Positions 24,885-35,314 of a stretch of DNA of 64,000 bases are shown here, one piece after another (the first letter of the stretch is position 1; each line of letters begins with the position of its first letter). The stretch lies in assembly GCF_016086655.4 (NCBI RefSeq), contig NC_052135.2:7282363-7346362 (forward strand), in the 5' to 3' direction. The translations under genes and the position numbers were made by a program. A model generated the notes under the pieces. The model searched no databases, was not told the DNA's origin, and saw only the letters and a list, made by a program, of their open reading frames with translations. This DNA comes from Lepeophtheirus salmonis. Its lineage: Eukaryota; Arthropoda; Copepoda; Siphonostomatoida; Caligidae.

Positions 24885-25100
24885 TTTTTTACTTGTCTCT
24901 GACTAAGACTAGAGTTTAGGATCGACTTCAAAGTAATTCCTGCCAATGTTTTTACTATATATTATGGATTAAGATTTGACTTTACTTCCTTTCCAACCCT
25001 CTCAGGGCTGCTCACAGCTGATTTGAGCTGCTTTTCTCCAACCCATTCTTCAAATTGTCAAAGTTACCAGGTTAATTTCGGTTTCGATTTATTTATTATA
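24885..25100 (+). repeat. Dispersed ~450 bp repeat, partial forward copy
   Basis: Keeps GATCGACTTCAAAGTAA, CCTGCCAATGTTTTTACT, TCACAGCTGAT and CATTCTTCAAATTGTCAAAG in family order. The frame at 25023-25322 is a reading of this repeat and its flank. Confidence 0.6.
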
Positions 25101-25924
25101 TCGGTGTATAGCATTTTGGACATCTTTGGTAACAATTATATAATGTCGTCAATTATCAGATCTTACACACCGAATTGTTTAGTTATCAAAATATTTATAA
25201 TGATAAGCAGTCAAATTTGCTCTCCCTGGACTGGTTATGAGTTTGGTTTCATTATTTATGGGATTTTAACCATTTATAGAACCAATGACTTAACTAAACC
25301 GTTGGTTTTAATTGACACATAAATTGTAATAATAATATTTATGATAATGAATATTACACGTGAATTGGTTTTAAATCACAAGATTTATTTAACTTTCTAT
25401 GCATTACCCCAACTAAAAACCATTACATGTGAAAATTTATTATGGCTCTCATATCTCCTAAGCTCATAAATCTACCACTCTAATTTTTTATTTTTTAAAG
25501 TGAGATATTTTGTTTTGATAAAAGTTTCACTAAAATCAAAGGATAAGATGTTTGAGATATGTAAGATAAAAAAGGTTGTCAAGGTCAACCATAATTTTTA
25601 TATAACAGAATAAAAAAATTGTTAGAAGTGTTTTTTTTACAAAACTTAATAGCTATAAAATCATGTATTATATAAATCTATAAGATAAGTGGTTTACAAA
25701 TTACAAACGAAAATGCAAGGGTCTTTCAGAGGTGTCTTAATCAAATTAATTATAAAAGAAGAGATCAGAACTCAGAGCTGTATTGAGTTATAGATATAAA
25801 ATTTATTTTTCAATAATAGTTTATTTGAGATATCAAATTTTATTCCACTCGAAGGGGGGGGGGAATATAAGAATTGAAAATTTTCCAAGAAATTACCCAG
25901 ATTGTTAGTGACAGATCAGTTTTT

Positions 25925-26110
25925 CACTTCCATGAATTGAATTTCACACGTATGTCCTTATACCGGTATTCAAATTCCTGATGCCTCGTACCTCTCTGAA
26001 TGTTTTTTTAATACTGAAGAAGTTCAAAGTGAAATTATAAATATGTGTTGCTCTTTATCCACTGGACCAGACAAAATCAACACCTTATTAATTTATTTAA
26101 TCATGATTTT
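25925..26110 (+). pseudogene. LINE reverse-transcriptase N-terminal scrap
   Basis: One plus-strand frame reads IPDASYLSECFF, then EEVQSEIINMCCSLSTGPDK, the typical stretch leading into the first RT block of CR1/Jockey-type LINEs (S-x-S-x-GPD). It ends within about 40 codons. No endonuclease or downstream RT motif is adjacent. Confidence 0.6.
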
Positions 26111-26807
26111 TTTTTTCGTTGTACTAATGCTATACGTTATTTTAAAATTACTTTTACTAAGAATAATAATTTTTACATTTTATAAGCACTAAATATAAGT
26201 TGATCTTTATAGGCTTTGATATTTATCGCCGCTGGTGGAATACCTTGTCACTCTTAAGAAGTTAGGAACAAATGCGATTCGACTTTTTATTAATGGAGAG
26301 CAACTGGGTAAAATTGGAGGACAACTTTTACTTCAGATCTATTGTGATTATGTTCAAGAGACTACGAAAACGTCATCAAACTTTGTTTGATCAAGAAAAA
26401 TATCCTTTTGCCGCGGACAGACAATCTATTGGAAGGTGGATATCTACAAACAGTTATTTTGATTGTAATATTTGTTTATGCAGAAAGTACTCAAGATGGA
26501 CAAAACAAATAATACGTAAAACCCCATTTTTACCTGTCTATGTTTGCACTTGTTTCTTTTTTTTTAATATAATATAAATAATTCATTATCATATCATTTT
26601 TAGGAGTTCTTCTGCGCTTAGCCTCGAACAATTCATTCAAATAAAAAATTTAAAATCAAATTAGTATAAATTAAAGTTTTTAGAAGTAGATACTCTTTTT
26701 TTTTAATGATAGAATAATTACTAAAGGGTTTTACATTAAAACTCGTCCGGGAGAGGCAATTTGTTCTGTTGGACGGGAAAGTACAATGTAAATGGTATTG
26801 TTATAAA
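26111..26807. other. Coding-like but unassigned frames
   Basis: A plus-strand frame from about 26229 reads YLVTLKKLGTNAIRLFINGE and then KIGGQLLLQIYCDYVQE before a stop near 26389. A different frame continues at 26272-26577. The composition looks protein-like, but no family is recognised and no splice sites fit. Possibly more of the LINE or another decayed element. Confidence 0.25.
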
Positions 26808-27262
26808 TAGTGTGTATTTTTAGCAGGCCTGCTTTTTGAAATGGTTAATCTGAAGAATGAATTTTCTTTTCCTTAGCTGTTGTCATGATTATTTCACTCC
26901 TGAGTAGTGAATTTCCTTTTTAATACATTCATTTGAATTTAATAAAACCTGATTGAATATTTGGTTGTGATCGTAAAAGATGAAAAGTAACCTTGATGGT
27001 TTATTGCAGAGTTTTAATTGTAAGTCCTTATTGGACTCAGACTCGAATCAAAGATCGACATCGTAGTAACTCTTGCCAATATCCTTGTTTATTTCCTTCT
27101 CCCCTCCTCCCCTGTCACAGCTGATTGTAGATTATCTAATAAAACTTCATGACAGCTAAGCTACTTTCCTCCAAAACATTCTTCAAATTGTCAGGGTTAC
27201 CATGTTTATTTTTAGATTTTGTTTTAACATCCCCCAAATATCCACCATTTTCATCACTATTT
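26808..27262 (+). repeat. Dispersed ~450 bp repeat, near-complete forward copy
   Basis: Aligns along its length with 28744-29186: TGTGTATTTTTAGC start, GGTTAATCTGAAGA, GCTGTTGTCAT, TTGGACTCAGA, ATCGACAT-GAGTAACTCTTGCCAAT, CTCCCCTCC, ATGACAGCTAAGCT, CAAAACATTCTTCAAATTG, ending near ATCACTA. No coding capacity; SINE- or MITE-like. The ends show no convincing inverted repeat. Confidence 0.8.
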
Positions 27263-28743
27263 TATGCTGTCCGAACGCATAGAGGGCCCAATTCATGCAA
27301 AATAAGTATATTTTACATGATATATATTTGCATTATTGTATAATCATTGAACTCTACTTTATTTTAACAAATTTAGATGGAACACCATTATTTTCTGCTT
27401 TTAACTCAACATTATCATTCAACAAATCCTAAAATCAGTTAATTATACATTGGTAATTGTCATAACAACTCCCTCTAAAGCACTGTTTACACCAAACCTT
27501 TCAAAACTGTAGGTCAGGTGTATTTTTTGTAGGACAGGTAAAATGTTTTAAAAGTTAATGTAAAACCCTCACTTAATCTTCATATGAATACTGTTGGCTA
27601 TAAAAAATCGAAAATGCTATTACTTTCTAAACAATGCCCATAAACATGTATTTTTTTTTATTTAAATTGCATTTTCTTATGATTGTATGACCCCTCATAA
27701 AATATAGCCCCAGCCCCATATTTGAAACTTGCAAACAATTTTGCAGATATTGATTTTATTTCTTTTAGACTACAATTAAATTTTTCAGTTAATAAAAGTA
27801 AGCTCAAACTATTAAAAGGGTTGTGTGCCACAATCAAAATTTATCTAATGGAACTGGAGTTTTATGAAGAAAACAAAAAAAAAAACAACACACAATCGGT
27901 TCGTAGACCTACAATAAAAATGTAGGGTCCTTTTTTTCTTTTTCGAGCACATTATAGCATGGAAAATCTTCCTTGAATGACTTCCTTTCGCTGTGAAATC
28001 TAGAATTTAAGTTTTCCCACAGACAAGACTTCGTAGAAGTAGTTTGGTTTTTGTGCAATTTGTACTCTTACAAAACACCGCTGTATTTCTTTGTGACGGT
28101 GGCACTATAGGAACTTTGGTCCCCAACTTTTGTATAATTTTATATTGATATAAATAAAAAGATGGAGTCTGGCCCAAAAAAAATTAAAATGTTAGAATCA
28201 TAGATTTTTTTTTCAATAAAAAATTTACTAAACATGCTTAACATCATTTAATAATAATATGAAAATCAAGAGGGAAAGGGAAAATTAATATTTTCTAGTT
28301 TGAAATAACCGCCCTTAATTATAGCCCAGCTTCTCATTTATCTCCTTCGAACATAAAGGGTTGATAAACAACTTTCGAAAATAATTGCTAAATATACGTA
28401 AAAGTTACAAATATTTTCTAACATAAAATAAGATTATTGATTCAAATTTTATCCCTTTCAAAATATTATAACTCCAAAATTATTCAAAATTTTATCAAAT
28501 CAAAAAAAAAAAATTATTTAACATTCTGGCAAAATGGGCAAAAAATTCCAACAGCTAAGTATCCCCCCCAAATGGCGTCACCATGTTATAATTTGCAAAC
28601 CTCTCCCCCCCCTCCTTACTTGAAAATGCATTCCAGCACCAGTAGCACTTTTTTTATCCGAATTCAAAAAGTTTCGCGTCTACAGGAGGAAGAAATCTGC
28701 TTAATCTGAACTGGTAAAGAATGACATGCGTTGTGATGTAAAT
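27263..28743. other. No gene recognised
   Basis: AT-rich intronic sequence. Frames at 27722-27925 and 28437-28709 have no recognisable motif. Confidence 0.5.
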
Positions 28744-29186
28744 CTTGTGTATTTTCTAGCTGGCCCATTTTGTTGGAAATGGGTAATCTGAAGACTTAAT
28801 TTTATTTCCCTCAGCTGTTGTCATTATTAAGTAACTCCTAAGGAGTGAACTTCCTTTCCTTACTATATTAAAATTATATTCAAAAACAAATTGAACATTC
28901 GTCAAAGGACGGAGAGTAACGTTGAGGATTTGTTACGTAGTTATAATTGTAAGTCATTGTTGGACTCAGAGTAGAATTGAGGATCGATATTGGAGTAACT
29001 CTTGCCAATGTACTTGTTGATTTCCTTCTCTCCCTCCTCTCTTTTCAGAGCTGATATTAGTTTATATAATGAAACGTCATGACCACTAAGCTGTTCTCCT
29101 CCAGAACATTCTTCAAATGTCACCATGTTCATTTTTGCTTTCTTTTTTATTAACATGTCCAAAATACACACAATTTTTATCACTAC
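28744..29186 (+). repeat. Dispersed ~450 bp repeat, near-complete forward copy
   Basis: The closest match to 26808-27262, same orientation, about 1.9 kb downstream. The minus-strand frames at 28941-29183 and 29113-29352 are readings of this repeat and its flank, not genes. Confidence 0.8.
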
Positions 29187-29679
29187 TGTTGTATCTAATT
29201 GGAATCTTAATATTACTAAATAGATAAGGGAAAAAATTCAGCTTGTGGTGTAGCACTAAAAAAGTGTAAATAAACTCCAAAAATTCAAATAGAAAATTCT
29301 CGAAAACCAGATTAGTTGTTAAAAAACGAAGTATACATAGATTTTTAATCAATGTAGAGGGTTCTACCCGATATGGTCTTTCAAATAAAATCTACCAATT
29401 TATTATTATTTTACTGTAAAGATCAATTTGGTCTACTTTAGCCGACATTTGCGGTACACCCAAAGGGTTATAAGAACAATTTTTTCATATAAATTCACCC
29501 TAATTCGTCAAAGAATACAAATATAATTCATACTTCATTTTGACACAAATCATTATAGTTAGCTTTGGTGTTGATAGACCACGTATTAAAATTTTAATAA
29601 AGTTACATTCAGTATGGAACCCCAGTCAAGAATAGGGCCAAAATCAATCCCTTAGTGAAGTGTCATTTCTTATTTATTT
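29187..29679. other. No gene recognised
   Basis: AT-rich intronic sequence; nothing matched. Confidence 0.5.
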
Positions 29680-29912
29680 TGTCCAGTCCAGTCTTAGGAT
29701 CGGTCCTATGAGTCCTTGGGACCGGTCCTTAAGATTGTCGGACTGTCAATACTAAAACTGATTAAAAAAGAAGAAATAAAGTTGAGTGAGGTCATGAAGG
29801 ACCGAATTTTATCAGTTTTAGGACTGATATGCAGGGCTGACTGAGTTGGATCGTACTAAGAGTGACCTGGACTAGATTGCAGTCCTAAATAAGGACAACA
29901 ATAATATTAACT
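29680..29912. mobile_element. TTAGTGTTGTGT TIR element copy with worn ends
   Basis: The interior matches the 58.0 kb copy: CAGTCTTAGGATCGGTCC, ACTGATTAAA, AAAGTTGAGTGAGGTCAT (decayed octamer), TTTTAGGACTGA and CAGTCCTAAATAAGGAC. The outer ACACAACACTAA end is degraded. Confidence 0.7.
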
Positions 29913-30263
29913 GCCCTCAAAACCGATCATTGGTGTACATATTATACATATATGCATGTACCAAGTCAAGAAGGAAATTGCAAAAAAAAATATTTTGAAT
30001 ATGTAAAGAACTACCTTGCTTATATTCAAAAGGTAAAATAATTATGTATCGAATTATGCAAATGTACATTCATAAAAAAATAATAAAATATACCCTAATG
30101 TAATTTTAGACAAAATAGAGATCTGCAGGAACAGAACAAAATGTACATAAGCGGTATCTATAAGAAGATAAGTCTAATTCTATGGTAAATCTAAAAAAAG
30201 TCCGTCTATAAGATATCCAAAAGGAAATATGAATATATTTAAATATCAAAAGAATCTGATTAC
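29913..30263. other. GPCR intron start, nothing else recognised
   Basis: Immediately downstream (minus strand) of the TM1-TM2 exon. AT-rich; no domain beyond the exon. Confidence 0.5.
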
Positions 30264-30477
30264 CTATGTAAATAGCACTCATGGGCTTGACCAAGAAAGC
30301 AATGACAAGGTTTGAAAAGCACAAATTAAAAAGGAGGAAATTATTTGTGGATCCACGAATAGACTCTTCCTGACGTAGTGTTGTCACAACCAAGAGATTA
30401 AAAACAATGCCAAAGAAGCTTAGACCCATTTCCAACATGACAATCGTAACACACTCAAAGTTACCAGAGGTGGTCAT
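30264..30477 (-). CDS. Class A GPCR, N-terminal exon (TM1-TM2)
   Basis: Encodes 71 residues and the first base of a Gly codon. ATG at 30477 gives a very short extracellular tail. TM1 covers residues about 11-34 and has the conserved Asn in FGIVFNLLVV. The loop RQEESIRGSTNN follows, then TM2 (about 46-70; NLCFSNLVIAFLVKPMSAIY) with the usual TM2 Pro at 65. The normally acidic position 2.50 is Asn56. The exon stops at a GT donor (30263-30262, gtaatc). The frame is open upstream of the ATG as far as a strong acceptor (pyrimidine tract then AG, exon edge 30528), so the ATG probably sits in a second exon after a 5'UTR intron, or coding begins further upstream. It joins exon 10495-11033 in phase: I-G then Y-A-I, as expected between TM2 and the TM3 Cys. 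No family assignment; an orphan arthropod receptor is the best description. Confidence 0.75.
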
Positions 30478-30528
30478 GACTAATGAACACGCAAATGTAG
30501 AACTGGGGTATAATATTAATATTAATTG

Positions 30529-30874
30529 CTGAGAGAAAGAGAGAAACTAGCACCACTGGATGATGGGGTTGTCCTGAGTGAACTGTTTGTTAAGAAGGAA
30601 AGAATTCAATTCATCCCTTTTCTTGTAGGTTTTTATATTAGATATTGTTATTGTTAATCGTAGGAGTTCAAAATTCTCTTAGTTTATGCTCCTCTTAACC
30701 ATGCGACCATACCCAGTGTCGTTCCTCCCTCTTCTTCTCCACATTTAATATAGGGTACTCCTCTTAGTTATTTGCGCTCAAGAAAGGATTACAGTAGCAC
30801 AAAAAAATATATATCTTTCAAAAATAGTAAGTTTTCTATATACTCGTAGGTATAGATAGAGATTCAAAAAACGT
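30529..30874. other. GPCR upstream region
   Basis: On the minus strand a strong splice acceptor (long CT tract followed by AG at 30530-30529) precedes the TM1 exon, implying an untranslated or short first exon further upstream. No promoter element could be picked out. Confidence 0.4.
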
Positions 30875-32690
30875 AAACCCAGTTAGAGATAGGACGGATC
30901 TAGGACCCGAATACGAAGTACTCGGATTTGGTATAAGTCAACTTGTATTATCCTAAATGATCCGATACACGAAACGGCTTCGAGGGCCCGAACTTTTAAG
31001 GATCAGTTATCAACTATTATTAAATAATAGTTCCATATCATGGACAACGCACTCGGTAAAATGGCATTCTCTTAAACTTAATGTGCGTAGCTTCGCTCCC
31101 CAGTCATTCCTAGTGAAAGAAATATAATTTATGTATATGGACTTCACACAAGATTCCTGGATTAGATGGAGTAACTGTAATACTAAAATCTTTGCTTCGG
31201 AATATATCATCGATGCAGTAGTATTGCACTCCATGGACTTGGTTGCTGTACAAAGAATTATATGGAGTAAATCAACTGTTTTGATTTCTATAGCGCAATA
31301 AATATCATCCGCCAAAATGCAAACAAGAAATCATTCTTTAATAACCTCCAAAAACAACTGAGAGAGCTGGAAACGATTGCTATTATTGAGGACGTTCTTA
31401 TATTTCATGATATGATTACAAATCGATTCTGAATACTGGAATAATCTATTAACCTCTACAGAGATCAGCAAAGTGGCATCTTCCACGGACTCCTTAGTAT
31501 CTGAAATTTAATTCTTTGTCTTGAAAAGTTTTGAAATTTACTGTTGCATCTTATCACTTATAAAGAGATTAGATCTTCCTCAAACATGGGAGATATGGAT
31601 TATGCGTTCCTTAAAAGGTATCAATGACGGTCAGAAGTTCACCTCACAATTTCAGATATCAACTAGGTTGATTAGTTTTTCTCTATATTGCAAAGGCTGG
31701 GGAAGAATATATACATGCTTTTGTTTCCAGTCATTTTTTGAAAATTATAAAGGATTTTATGTTACTTAATTCCAAGTATATTTTAGATTTTGAGGCAAGA
31801 TATTGGGAAGCATTTTTTCTGTTTAGTATTCCGTCTAACAGGAAGCAGTTTACGATTGAGGAAAAAACCATTGATGGGGCGTCAGTTATTATAAAGCTTT
31901 TATTGTTCAACAGCTCACAGAAAATAGAGTGATTGACCGAAGAAATCTAAGGACTATCTTAATATTGGGTGCAGTAAGATACACCACTTTATCCTGAGGA
32001 TTCCACAATCGCAAGAATCATTGTGGAATTATGCTGCCGATTTAATTAGGTATTTTCCATCGATATCACTTTGGTATGAATGTATTCGTAGGATGATTAT
32101 TTGGCAATATAAGAAGTATAAGAAAGAAAATACGAATTGAGTTAGATTTTTCTTTTCCTGTATCATTTATTTGAATTGTTTTGCTGGTTTTTTTGTTAAG
32201 TGCATTGGGTAACAGTATTTAATTATGTTTATGTTAAACGTCGTACTTATCAGTTTGATTGTTTTGAGTTTTTAGGTCTTTTAAAAGGAAAATAGTTTTT
32301 AACTATAATGTTAATTGATATTTTTTATACAAACGCAAATTTACTTTTATGTGTTTATTTTTGTTTTTGTACAAAATTTTGCAAAATACAATAAATGCAA
32401 CGATGTGCCCAATGTTATTCTAACAATACCTCTTATAATAGCTAATAAGTACATATGTTTTACTTGTAATAACATTAGATGTTTTATTGTTTCGGCATTA
32501 ATCAGCAAGTAAAAAGTACTCTTAATTCGGATCCTATGCTCTTAAAAATTCAAGATAAGTATCTGTCTAATTTTGTGTTCGAATCAAGATCTAAAAGTTT
32601 GGAGACACAAATATTTATGTCTAAAGATGTGAACAGACCCGGATCTGAAAAAATGTAGATCTGTCCTATCTTTAATCCCGCTATGTCAAA
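30875..32690. mobile_element. Unclassified ~1.8 kb element with inverted ends
   Basis: AGAGATAGGACGGATCTA at the left (about 30883-30900) is matched in inverse by TAGATCTGTCCTATCTTT at the right (about 32657-32674), followed on each side by ACCCG/CGGGT words. The interior has interrupted frames on both strands, e.g. plus-strand KKSFFNNLQKQLRELETIAI near 31329-31388, with no recognisable transposase or RT motif. Probably a decayed DNA transposon of unknown family. Confidence 0.4.
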
Positions 32691-32739
32691 AAAAAAAGAC
32701 AAAAAAAAAACTTAATCACACTGACAAATATAAATTATA

Positions 32740-32895
32740 CCATTTATTGAATCAAATTCAATTATTACCTCATCCTCATCTCAAATATGAGTACTGTAAA
32801 TCCTTCATTTAAAATCAGTCATCTCATTTTTTGATTGTGACTTGTACAATTTGGTTATACAAGTTACAAATTGTACACAACAATATATATATATA
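32740..32895 (+). repeat. TGTACAAGTT-type repeat, partial copy
   Basis: Shares CTCATC-ACTGTAAATC-TTCATTTAAAAT, then GACTTGTACAATTTG, TTATACA and TTGTACACAACA with 63000-63160, in the same order. Ends in a TA microsatellite. Confidence 0.65.
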
Positions 32896-33004
32896 CAAAA
32901 AGTTGCTAAGTTCTCTGATTTTTGGCTAGATCTAGCTCAAATAGTATCATTTAGCTGACAGCCAGAGAACTTAGTTGAATTATGCAAAAGATTATCCGAT
33001 TTTA

Positions 33005-33054
33005 GTAATGTTAGAATAGCAATATAAAATTTTATATTGTTATTCTAACATTAC
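33005..33054. repeat. 50 bp near-perfect palindrome
   Basis: Arms 33005-33029 and 33030-33054 are reverse complements over 25 bases with a single mismatch and no spacer (centre AAAATTTT). It would form a cruciform or RNA hairpin. No TIR element around it was recognised. Confidence 0.85.
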
Positions 33055-34812
33055 ATGGGTTCGATTTTGGGGATGCAAATTGATTACATGTAGATAAAAA
33101 GATCCAATGCAACATATATGTATTACTAGAAACCTGTAAGTGAAGACCCAAGTACGCCCGCTACAAATGGGAGTAGAAGAAATGATAAATCACTAAAAAT
33201 GACATAGCAGAAGTTCATAAGACCATTTGTCGACCATTAGTCAAATTTTTATAATAAAAAAAACACCCACTTATTAGGTTCATATAGTCGAACATATACC
33301 CATATAAAAAGATCAGGCCTGTGAACTTCATAAATCACAGTTTTTATAAAGATTATTTATTTCTAATATCAATCCAATCAAAGGACCCCTTTGTTAATTT
33401 CATTTTGTCTCATAAAATTAAAATGTCGATATTTTCAAAAAAAAAAGGTATTTTTATTTTCTAAAAAAGGTTATTGGTTCTAATTGAGTAAGTTCCAAAA
33501 AATTAGTAGGTACAAGTTCTTTTAAAATAATTGTTTCCCTCTCAAAAAGGGGGTGAATATTTTTTCCAAGTTTTCCGAAAGCTGACATTCATATGTTTGG
33601 GCCAATCAAGCCCAATTGAACAACCGGTGTGTTTATAATAACAAAATATGAATAGATGGTGACTTTTTTAGAGATAAGATTGCATATTGTTCGCAAAATT
33701 AATAAAAAACCCTATAGACGAAAAATTTAGTGCATTTCGAATGACTTTTTTTAGAAAACAATTTTTTATGACCTTTTTTGAGTACCTAGAGAAGGGTTAT
33801 TTCAATCTATTTTTTTAAAAGTCCTTTTGAAAAAAGTATATTTCATTTTTTCAAAAGACCTTGATTTCAATAATCTTCAAGTTATTATCCTACTTAATCA
33901 AAGAATCCGAGAGACTTTCAATTTTCGCAACGGACATGCGTGAAGGAATTTTAATAGTTTAGTTTCCGCTATTTTATATTCAGTTTGGTTAATAATGAAG
34001 GTACAAATACTTGGAGATCTAGATATTTTCTAAGGTGATCCACTCTCTAAAAAAATTTGAGAACCACTACAATAAACAATTAACGTTTAATCTTAAAAAA
34101 ATTTAAAATTCCATGTTATCCTTATTTTTAAGTTTAAAGTGAAACAAACGAAATTTTTATCATTATATTGTAGCTCAAAATATAGAGAAGTCCGTCCGTT
34201 CCAAAAAATTACAAACGACGCCAAATTACATGAAAGTAGCTCTAAGTATATTAATTTAGTACCTAGGAGTAGATACAAAGAAGGTCTAGTTTCAATAAGA
34301 GATCTAACATACCTTGAGCATTATTTTTATGTATAATCGTAATAAAGAATGTAAAACCCATGTCATTATTTATTATTTTTTTGATATATACAGCGGACTC
34401 AAAAGAAGAAAAAAATATTATCCAATAATTTTGAAAAAAAAAATGAAATGAAATCGTGAGAGGATTGTTTGTACCAATTATTTTTCGTCAGTTTACTCAT
34501 TTTCTTTGTTTTCTATGTTTAAATGCAAAATATATTATATGCTCGGAAACGTCATATTAATAGATAATATATTCCTTCGTTACCTTTATTGTATTGCGCA
34601 TTAGAAAATAAACAGAAAAAAGTCCCAAAATAACTTGATAGTGAACACTGTGAAGACTTTACATTTTTGTAATGATAAAAAAGTTTAGTAATTAGAAACG
34701 AAAACCGGTTGTTGCGTGTGCTGTTTATTCTTTTTTGTGTATGTGTGTGTTAACTTCTTCCTCTAAAGTATGTATTTTTATTACCTTATATGTAAATTGT
34801 TTAATTAATACA
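33055..34812. other. No gene recognised
   Basis: AT-rich. Frames at 34093-34278 and 34139-34336 overlap on opposite strands without motifs. Confidence 0.5.
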
Positions 34813-34908
34813 AGGGTTGCAGAACCGATTCATAAATTCCCGACTCCGACTCCATTATTTTGAATGTCAACGGCTTCAACTCCGAGTCCAACACACCATT
34901 TTACAATA
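34813..34908. repeat. GACTCCGACTCC-type dispersed repeat
   Basis: Contains CCCGACTCCGACTCCATT and CAACTCCGAGTCCAAC, a simple subrepeat typical of a widespread animal interspersed repeat. Related words (CAACTCCAAGTCGAGTCGCA) recur near 50760. Confidence 0.5.
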
Positions 34909-35215
34909 ATATACTTTATAGCCTATATAAGTGCTAATGAGGCATTTGTTAGTAAATCATATATATGTATATGGATTTGACTTTCGCTTTAGGTAGTTAG
35001 TACTTCTATCCAGTAAATAATTGGGCGACGTATAGAGAAAATATTTTGAATAAAAATATTATACTTGATGAACAAAAAATTAAATCAATCAAAAGTTAAG
35101 GCGGGTTACCACATCGACCCGTCTAAATGTATCTACAGGTTTATATACATTATACAGTGTATATTTTTTGTGGGAGCAACTCTTCTCCCAATATTATTTA
35201 TATTATGCATAGAAT
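34909..35215. other. No gene recognised
   Basis: AT-rich, non-coding. Confidence 0.5.
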
Positions 35216-35314
35216 ATTGCCCTGGAGAAAATTACCATTGATAAAGTTGCCACAGCGGAAAATTGCCGTGGAGGAAAATGCCACTGTAGATAATTACCCT
35301 TGGGAAAATTTCCG
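35216..35314 (+). repeat. Minisatellite, ~15-16 bp unit, about 6.5 copies
   Basis: Successive units vary around ATTGCCRTGGAGGAAA (e.g. 35216, 35231, 35246, 35262, 35278, 35293). The open frame 35127-35399 runs through it only because the array has few stops; it is not evidence of a gene. Confidence 0.75.

Larger units (their letters stand above)
11034..30263 (-). other. 19.2 kb intron of the GPCR gene
   Basis: Bounded by the GT donor at 30263-30262 and the AG acceptor at 11035-11034, with matching phase 1 on both sides. It is filled with transposon remnants listed separately: dispersed ~450 bp repeats, a TIR element, a Ty3/gypsy pseudogene, a tandem duplication and a LINE scrap. No other convincing exon on the same strand was recognised between the two receptor exons. 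That the two exons belong to one transcript is inferred from topology and phase. Confidence 0.65.

Noticed and set aside
28941..29352. Two overlapping minus-strand frames
   Set aside because: They are readings of the dispersed ~450 bp repeat, which has no conserved frame between copies.
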